Source: CAZIRO01 sp964541595 (GTDB taxonomy: Bacteria; Acidobacteriota; HRBIN11). From it: 37,184 bases of DNA. Shown piece after piece: positions 32,692-37,184 of this stretch. The notes under the pieces were generated by a model that did not search any database, was not told where the DNA came from, and saw nothing but the letters and a program-made list of their open reading frames with translations. Every line of letters begins with the position of its first letter. Positions within the stretch are counted from its first letter, which is position 1. A program made the position numbers and the translations under genes. The DNA is taken from contig CAZIRO010000005.1 in the NCBI GenBank assembly GCA_964541595.1, positions 1-37,184 on the forward strand, given 5' to 3'.

Positions 32692-33699
32692 TTCGTGCTG
32701 CAACGCACGGATGACCGCGTCCGTCATTTCCGTGGTCGTCGCCGTGCCGCCCAGATCGGGGGTGACCGCCCGGCAGTCTGCAAGCACTCGCAACAGCGCC
32801 CGTTCTATGCGATCGGCCGCCGCCGTTTCCCCGAGATAGCGCAACATCATCACCGCAGAGAGGATCATCGCGGTTGGATTCGCACGGTTCCGACCGGCAA
32901 TATCCGGCGCCGTTCCGTGTACGGCTTCAAACAGCGCAACGTCGTCGCCGATGTTCGCCGACGGTACCACCCCGAGTCCCCCGACCAGTCCCGCCGCCAG
33001 GTCCGACATCAGGTCACCGTACAGATTTTCCATCACGAGCACATCGAACCGGTACGGATTCAGCACCATTTGCAAACAGGCGTTATCCACGATGATCTCT
33101 TCATACGCGATTTCAGGAAAGTCCCGGGCGACCCGGCGGCAGCATTCCAGAAACAGGCCGTCCCCGAGTTTGAAGATGTTCGCCTTGTGCACAGCGGTGA
33201 CCCGCTGACGGCCGTGGCGGGTCGCGTACGTAAAGGCATACCGGGCGATCCGGGTCGCCGCCCGTTCCGTCACCGTACGCACACTCTCAACGACGCCGGG
33301 CGACACCATCTGTTCCGGACCGCTATAGAATCCCTCCGTATTTTCCCGCACGATCACGAGGTCGATATCCGCATACCGTGCCGGCACACCCGGCAGCGAT
33401 CGAATGGGCCGCACATTGGCGTACAGATCGAATGCGCGACGCAGTGCGACCACCGCACTACGAAACCCCTGACGACCGATGGGAGTGGCCACGGGTCCTT
33501 TGAGGACCACGCGGTGGGTCCGGATGAGGTCCCGCGTTGCGGCGGGAAACGGATCGCCATACCGTTCCACCGCCTGCTGTCCGAGCCAGGCGGGGACCCA
33601 TTCGACATCCACGCCGGCGGCGTCCACGACGCGGCAGGCCGCCTGCACGACTTCCGGCCCGATCCCATCTCCCGCAATGACGACCACCGAATAGGCCAT
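32650..33699 (-). CDS. homoisocitrate dehydrogenase (isopropylmalate/isocitrate dehydrogenase family)
   Basis: 349 residues. VVIAGDGIGPEVV at the start; GPVATPIG, then DLYANVRPIRSLPG (substrate Arg residues), IVRENTEGFYSG, VTAVHKANIFKLGDGLFL, DNACLQMVLNP, NLYGDLMSDLAAGLVGG and HGTAPDIAGRNRANPTAMILS. The Asp after HGTAP points to NAD. It decarboxylates homoisocitrate to 2-oxoadipate. Its ATG shares one base with the lysU stop (TAATG). The last ~10 residues are encoded in a palindromic repeat and so are probably not ancestral. A LeuB role is less likely given the neighbours. Confidence 0.9.
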   Translation of the reverse strand: MAYSVVVIAGDGIGPEVVQAACRVVDAAGVDVEWVPAWLGQQAVERYGDPFPAATRDLIRTHRVVLKGPVATPIGRQGFRSAVVALRRAFDLYANVRPIRSLPGVPARYADIDLVIVRENTEGFYSGPEQMVSPGVVESVRTVTERAATRIARYAFTYATRHGRQRVTAVHKANIFKLGDGLFLECCRRVARDFPEIAYEEIIVDNACLQMVLNPYRFDVLVMENLYGDLMSDLAAGLVGGLGVVPSANIGDDVALFEAVHGTAPDIAGRNRANPTAMILSAVMMLRYLGETAAADRIERALLRVLADCRAVTPDLGGTATTTEMTDAVIRALQHETGAISDCEWQISK

Positions 33700-34217
33700 T
33701 ACGGCCCCCCATCGGATGGATCATGCATGAACCGTCGGCGCAACAGGGGAATCAACCCTCCCGCTGCAATGATCGCCATCACCGACGGAGAAAACGGCTC
33801 AAACCGCAGGGTCCCCGCCGCACAACGGATCGTCCACGTGGTCAGATCGATCTCGATGGTTTCCCCGGCGGCAATGACGTCCGCGGCTTCCGGACACACG
33901 ATGGGCAGCAGGCCGTTGTTGATCGCGTTGCGATAATAAATGCGGGCAAACGATCGGGCGATCACGGCCTGCACGCCGGCGGCTTTCAATGCCGTAACCG
34001 CCTGCTCACGGGAACTCCCGCACCCCCAGTTACGTCCGGCGACGATGATGTCCCCAGGGCGTACCCGTTCGGCGAATGTCGGATCGAGATCTTCCAGAAC
34101 GTGTCGGGCCATCTCTTCGGGGTCCTTCAACGTATAGGTATACTTCCCCGGAAAGATCACGTCCGTATTCACGTTGTCGCCGTACTTCCATACGCGCCCA
34201 CGCAGTCGCTGTTGCAT
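33699..34217 (-). CDS. lysU: homoaconitase small subunit
   Basis: 172 residues, the aconitase swivel domain. GRVWKYGDNVNTDVIFPGKYTYTL (substrate loop), PGDIIVAGRNWGCGSSREQAV and IIYYRNAINNGLLPI-type end of the active site (YRNAINNGLLPI). With LysT it converts homocitrate to homoisocitrate via homoaconitate. The family is shared with LeuD; flanking homocitrate synthase and homoisocitrate dehydrogenase support the lysine role. It overlaps lysT by 49 bases and the next gene by one. Confidence 0.9.
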   Translation of the reverse strand: MQQRLRGRVWKYGDNVNTDVIFPGKYTYTLKDPEEMARHVLEDLDPTFAERVRPGDIIVAGRNWGCGSSREQAVTALKAAGVQAVIARSFARIYYRNAINNGLLPIVCPEAADVIAAGETIEIDLTTWTIRCAAGTLRFEPFSPSVMAIIAAGGLIPLLRRRFMHDPSDGGP

Positions 34218-35515
34218 ACCATCACCTCCCGCGGATCGGTGATCACGCCGGTCAGGGCACTCGCCGCCACGACGGCGGGATTGGCGAGATAGATCGCCGC
34301 ATCGCGTGTGCCCATCCGTCCGCGATAGTTGCGGTTTGCCGTGGAAATGACGACCTCACCGGGCGCCGGAACACCCATATGGTTGCCCATACACGGACCG
34401 CATCCCGGCACACCGATCACGGCGCCGGCCGCAACGAACGTCGCAATATACCCACGCGCAATGGCCTGTTCAAGTACTTCCCGGGACGCCGGTACCACGA
34501 TCAACCGCACCCCGGCCGCAATACGCCGTCCGCGCAGGACTTCTGCTGCCATGGCGAGATCCTCCAGTCGTCCGTTCGCACAGGTTCCGATAAACGCGAG
34601 ATCGATCCGCGTGCCCGCGACTTCGGAAACCGGACAGACACGGTCCACCTGGTGGGGACAGGCGACAAAGGGTTCCATTTGACCGAGATCGTACCGCAAC
34701 CGCATGGCGTACTGCGCGTCGGGGTCGGGGTACACTGCAAGGTCCCGGATCTCCCGCTCGCACACGTCGATCGGTTGACCCGTACGGCGAGCCCGGCGTT
34801 CGGCCAGCCAGCGGAACGTGCGATCGTCCGGCGGGATCACGGCATTCTTGGCCCCACATTCGGCCATCATGTTCGTCAATACCATACGGCTATCGATCGG
34901 CAGTGCAGATAGCGCATCCCCGTGGAACTCGATCGAACGGTAGTTCGCACCGTCGGCCCCGAGGTCTCCGATGATCCGCAGGCACAGGTCTTTGGTTGTC
35001 ACACCCGGTGCAAGCCGGCCGGTCAACTCGATCGCGATGCTCTCCGGAACCCGCAACCACACCTCACCGGTGGCCCAGACGGCGGCGATCTCGCTGCGCC
35101 CCAGACCGGTGGCAAACGCACCCAGCCAGCCGAGATGTACGGTATGACTGTCCGCGCCGACGACCACCTGACCGGGTAATACCAGGACTTCCTCACCGAG
35201 TACCTGATGACAGATTCCCCGACCGACATCGTAAAAATGCCGAATCCCCTGCGCACGCACGAACTCACGAACGGCCGCGTGTACCTCCGCATGACGCGGC
35301 GTTGGCGGTGGTGCCGCATGGTCGAGCACCACCACCAGACGGTCAGGATCGTACACGCGGGATACACCAATGTGCGCAAAGATCTGCGCGATCGCTGCCG
35401 TGTTGTCATGACTCAGGACGACGTCCGGCCGGACATCCACCACCTGCCCGACCGTGACCTCCGATACACCGGCCGCCCGTGCGAGGGTTTTTTCGACAAA
35501 CGTCTGCGGTCGCAT
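34169..35515 (-). CDS. lysT: homoaconitase large subunit
   Basis: 448 residues. The 4Fe-4S ligands are visible: Cys in IGTCANGR and the GCGPCMGN pair; others are VVGADSHTVHLGWLGAF, ATGEVWLRVPES, GATTK-like GVTTKDLC and EFHGDALSALPIDSRMVLTNMMAECGAKN region. It binds homocitrate and performs the dehydration with LysU. The ATG at 35515 shares one base with the homocitrate synthase stop (TAATG). LeuC is the close alternative; operon context decides. Confidence 0.92.
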   Translation of the reverse strand: MRPQTFVEKTLARAAGVSEVTVGQVVDVRPDVVLSHDNTAAIAQIFAHIGVSRVYDPDRLVVVLDHAAPPPTPRHAEVHAAVREFVRAQGIRHFYDVGRGICHQVLGEEVLVLPGQVVVGADSHTVHLGWLGAFATGLGRSEIAAVWATGEVWLRVPESIAIELTGRLAPGVTTKDLCLRIIGDLGADGANYRSIEFHGDALSALPIDSRMVLTNMMAECGAKNAVIPPDDRTFRWLAERRARRTGQPIDVCEREIRDLAVYPDPDAQYAMRLRYDLGQMEPFVACPHQVDRVCPVSEVAGTRIDLAFIGTCANGRLEDLAMAAEVLRGRRIAAGVRLIVVPASREVLEQAIARGYIATFVAAGAVIGVPGCGPCMGNHMGVPAPGEVVISTANRNYRGRMGTRDAAIYLANPAVVAASALTGVITDPREVMVCNSDCVGAYGSTATT

Positions 35516-36717
35516 TATCGTTCCCTCCGCCGGCGCACAAGCACCCCGGCTTCCGACGCTTCATCCACCGAGAGGGGCAACCCGTGGGCCTGCTGCAGTA
35601 ATAGTGTATCCAGATCTTCCAGCCGTAACGGTCGCTCATCCCCGATGGTCTTCAGCACGGCTGTGACTTCCTGGATCTGATCGGCATCCAGATCCAGACC
35701 GAGCTGTTCGGCACGCGCACGCACGGCATGCCAGCCCGTGAGTCGGTGCGCGATATAAATCTGGCGAGACACGCCAAAATCTTCCGGATCGAGTACTTCA
35801 TACGTGCGCGGATGGTTGAGCACCGCTTTCGTATGCACACCGGCCTTGTGCGCAAACGCTGTCGGTCCCGTAACACAGTGGCTGAACGGGACTTCAATCC
35901 CCACCGTCTCGGCCACCATCGCAGAAAGTGTCGGCAACATCCTGAGATTATAGCGTGCACACAACCAATCGCGATCCAGTGTGTACAGACGCGCCATCAA
36001 TCCTTCGAGCGGGGTGATGCCGTTGCGTTCGCCGATACCTAGCACGGTGGTGTCGATATGCGTCGCACCGGCTTCGAGTGCGGCCAGCGCATTGGCCACG
36101 GCACATCCCGTATCGTTGTGGCCGTGAAATTCGATATCGAGGTCGACCATGCGCCGCAGCGTACCCACCACCTGATACACCTGCTGCGGCGTGGCGACAC
36201 CGACAGTATCCGCCAGTCCGAGACGCTGCACCACACCGAGACTCTCGACCGCCAGCAGGACGCGAAACACGTCGGCCAGCCGACTGCGAAACGCATCTTC
36301 CACCGAAAATCGCAGTTCGATGGTCGGATGCTGTTCTCGAATAAACGAAAGCACATCACAGGCGCGGTCGATGACTTCTGTGACGCTTTTGCCGTGACTG
36401 TATTTCTGCAGGTAGGGCGACACGCCCATAAACAGATTGATGCCATCGACGCCGGCATCCAGTGCGCGCAGGGCATCTTCACGATGGCACCGGATATGGG
36501 TCAGGACTTTACACCGCAGGCCACGGCGGGCAATGGTTTGACAGTCGGCGAAACTTCTGGGCGAACACGCCGGGCTGGTCAGTTCGATGTATTCGACACC
36601 GAACCGATCGAGCGCTTCGGCGATACGGATCTTATCTTCGGTAGAGAAGTGCGCATGCACGAACTGTTCCCCTTCGCGGAGCGTGGTATCGACGATGAAC
36701 AACCGCGCGAATCCCAT
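35515..36717 (-). CDS. homocitrate synthase
   Basis: 400 residues from ATG 36717, set by GGAGGG upstream; the frame extends to 36873 through promoter and repeat DNA. DRE-TIM metallolyase: FIVDTTLREGEQF (catalytic Arg/Glu/Gln), ELTSPACSPRSFADC, EFHGHNDTGCAVANALAALE (metal His), IDTTVLGIGERNG, and AHKAGVHTKAVL in the C-terminal lid. The SPACSP segment and neighbours favour homocitrate over isopropylmalate synthase. It joins acetyl-CoA and 2-oxoglutarate, the first step of the pathway. It lacks the long LeuA regulatory domain; lysine inhibition is known for this type. First gene of the hcs-lysT-lysU-hicdh operon. Confidence 0.92.
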   Translation of the reverse strand: MGFARLFIVDTTLREGEQFVHAHFSTEDKIRIAEALDRFGVEYIELTSPACSPRSFADCQTIARRGLRCKVLTHIRCHREDALRALDAGVDGINLFMGVSPYLQKYSHGKSVTEVIDRACDVLSFIREQHPTIELRFSVEDAFRSRLADVFRVLLAVESLGVVQRLGLADTVGVATPQQVYQVVGTLRRMVDLDIEFHGHNDTGCAVANALAALEAGATHIDTTVLGIGERNGITPLEGLMARLYTLDRDWLCARYNLRMLPTLSAMVAETVGIEVPFSHCVTGPTAFAHKAGVHTKAVLNHPRTYEVLDPEDFGVSRQIYIAHRLTGWHAVRARAEQLGLDLDADQIQEVTAVLKTIGDERPLRLEDLDTLLLQQAHGLPLSVDEASEAGVLVRRRRER

Positions 36718-36763
36718 GACTTTCCCTCCACGGACGACCCGGAGATGTATACGTATGCAATAT

Positions 36764-36780
36764 GGATGCAATAATATACA
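36764..36780 (-). promoter_or_regulatory. ARG-box-like operator of the homocitrate synthase operon
   Basis: Minus strand reads TGTATATTATTGCATCC. Its first 14 bases agree with the E. coli ARG-box half-site consensus (TGAATNNNNATTCA) at most positions. It overlaps the -10 box and matches the site before lysW. A second partial copy (ATATTGCATACG) follows immediately downstream. Confidence 0.65.
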
Positions 36781-36801
36781 GATCATGGGAGGTGCTGTCA
36801 A
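36773..36801 (-). promoter_or_regulatory. homocitrate synthase operon promoter
   Basis: Minus strand: TTGACA (36796-36801), 17-bp spacer, TATATT (36773-36778), ~56 bases before the ATG. It is a near-consensus sigma70-like promoter whose -10 lies within the operator. Confidence 0.78.
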
Positions 36802-37184
36802 GTTTGTGAGCCGGGATCGGGACAGGCAATGGGACAGGGGTCTCGATGGACCACAGGATATACGCAGGATCATTGCACCACGGAGACACGGAGTTCACGG
36901 AGTCCACAGAGATGGAACAGAATGCAATATCCCCCATGCGACCAGTGACCGGCAACGAAAGACGGCAAAGCACGGGAACGGGTCAGGGTACCCCACCGGA
37001 GACCTGCCCTTCCAGTGGTATACGGACAGGGAATCTGCCGGCACGGCCCACCAGTGCTGGTGGAAAGAAACTCCTCCTGAAGTAAAATAGCGTGTAGAGT
37101 AAAAACAGCGGATGTCAAGCCTCCACTGAGATCGGGACAGGCCATGGGACATGCGCACCACCGGATCCACCGATATGCCGGTGG
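36802..37184. repeat. gene-free right end with several repeat elements
   Basis: Upstream of the homocitrate synthase promoter no gene is supported to the window end. It holds two GATCGGGACAGGC-type motif copies in the same orientation (36812-36840 and 37131-37152), the long inverted repeat copy B (36835-36964) and a hairpin CCACCGG/CCGGTGG (37158-37164 with 37178-37184). Confidence 0.65.
36835..36964 (-). repeat. long inverted repeat, copy B (CACGGAG element)
   Basis: Reverse-complement partner of 2814-2934. It has four 9-base units (CACGGAG-type, ending CACAGAG) where copy A has three, so a 9-base unit was gained or lost. The shared core includes GATATACGCAGGATCATTGC-type sequence with one or two changes. 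Confidence 0.75.

Noticed and set aside
32650..36717. Leucine biosynthesis (leuA-leuC-leuD-leuB) reading of the operon
   Set aside because: The synthase lacks the LeuA regulatory domain, and the adjacent lysWXYZJK operon shares promoter and operator design; lysine is the better fit, though the folds alone do not exclude it.
36718..36873. 52-residue N-terminal extension of homocitrate synthase
   Set aside because: It covers the promoter, operator and repeat element; ATG 36717 has a good ribosome site.

Overview
This window is about 37 kb of GC-rich DNA from a draft bacterial genome; a 10-base N run lies inside one gene. The phylum cannot be fixed from sequence alone. The clearest clue is a LysW-carrier alpha-aminoadipate lysine pathway, known from Thermus/Deinococcus, several other deep-branching (often thermophilic) bacteria, and archaea. 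A small archaeal-type TOPRIM protein fits that picture. Many families of short inverted or palindromic repeats sit between genes. A thermophilic or deep-branching, Gram-negative-like bacterium is my inference.

Layout. 1-7497 (+): the tail of an unidentified protein, a secreted copper-radical (galactose oxidase-like) oxidase, an aldehyde dehydrogenase, a YjbQ/UPF0047 protein, a sodium:solute symporter and a solitary Opp/Dpp-type ABC ATPase. 7685-10806 (mostly -): a TOPRIM protein, TatA, a coiled-coil membrane protein (+), an NADPH:FMN reductase-like protein and an exported protein made of two tandem domains. 11019-14706 (+): a surface-polysaccharide export operon (ABC-2 permease, Wzt-type ATPase, glycosyltransferase, WecG/TagA/CpsF transferase). 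14707-15488: a gene-poor patch of repeat elements and a broken toxin-antitoxin pair.

15489-25049 (-): a complete tryptophan block, trpD-trpC-tyrA-trpF-trpB-trpA, then a repeat-filled gap, then aroF-trpE-trpG. DAHP synthase and a chorismate mutase-prephenate dehydrogenase lie inside it, so common-pathway, Trp and Tyr genes are co-located. Upstream of trpD are a sigma70-like promoter, a leader ORF ending in a cluster of Trp, Tyr and Phe codons, and crossing inverted repeats that cannot all pair at once. This is a ribosome-mediated attenuator that appears tuned to all aromatic amino acids.

25207-26169 (-): a Rossmann-fold epimerase-like protein. 26528-36717: the lysine region. One operon (-) is lysW-lysX-lysY-lysZ-lysJ-lysK. 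The other (-) is homocitrate synthase-lysT-lysU-homoisocitrate dehydrogenase, with 1-nt stop/start overlaps at two of its three junctions. An ArgR-family repressor gene (+) lies between them. Both lysine promoters share the same layout: a TTGACA-like -35, a 17-bp spacer, and a -10 overlapped by a common 17-bp ARG-box-like operator. This argues that the ArgR homologue controls lysine synthesis here. The aminoadipate aminotransferase (LysN type) is not in the window.

Repeat families link distant parts of the window in inverted orientation: 2.8 kb with 36.9 kb, and 15.2 kb with 26.4 kb. A 7-bp tandem repeat flanks a MITE-like element within the trp block. No rRNA, tRNA or CRISPR was seen.
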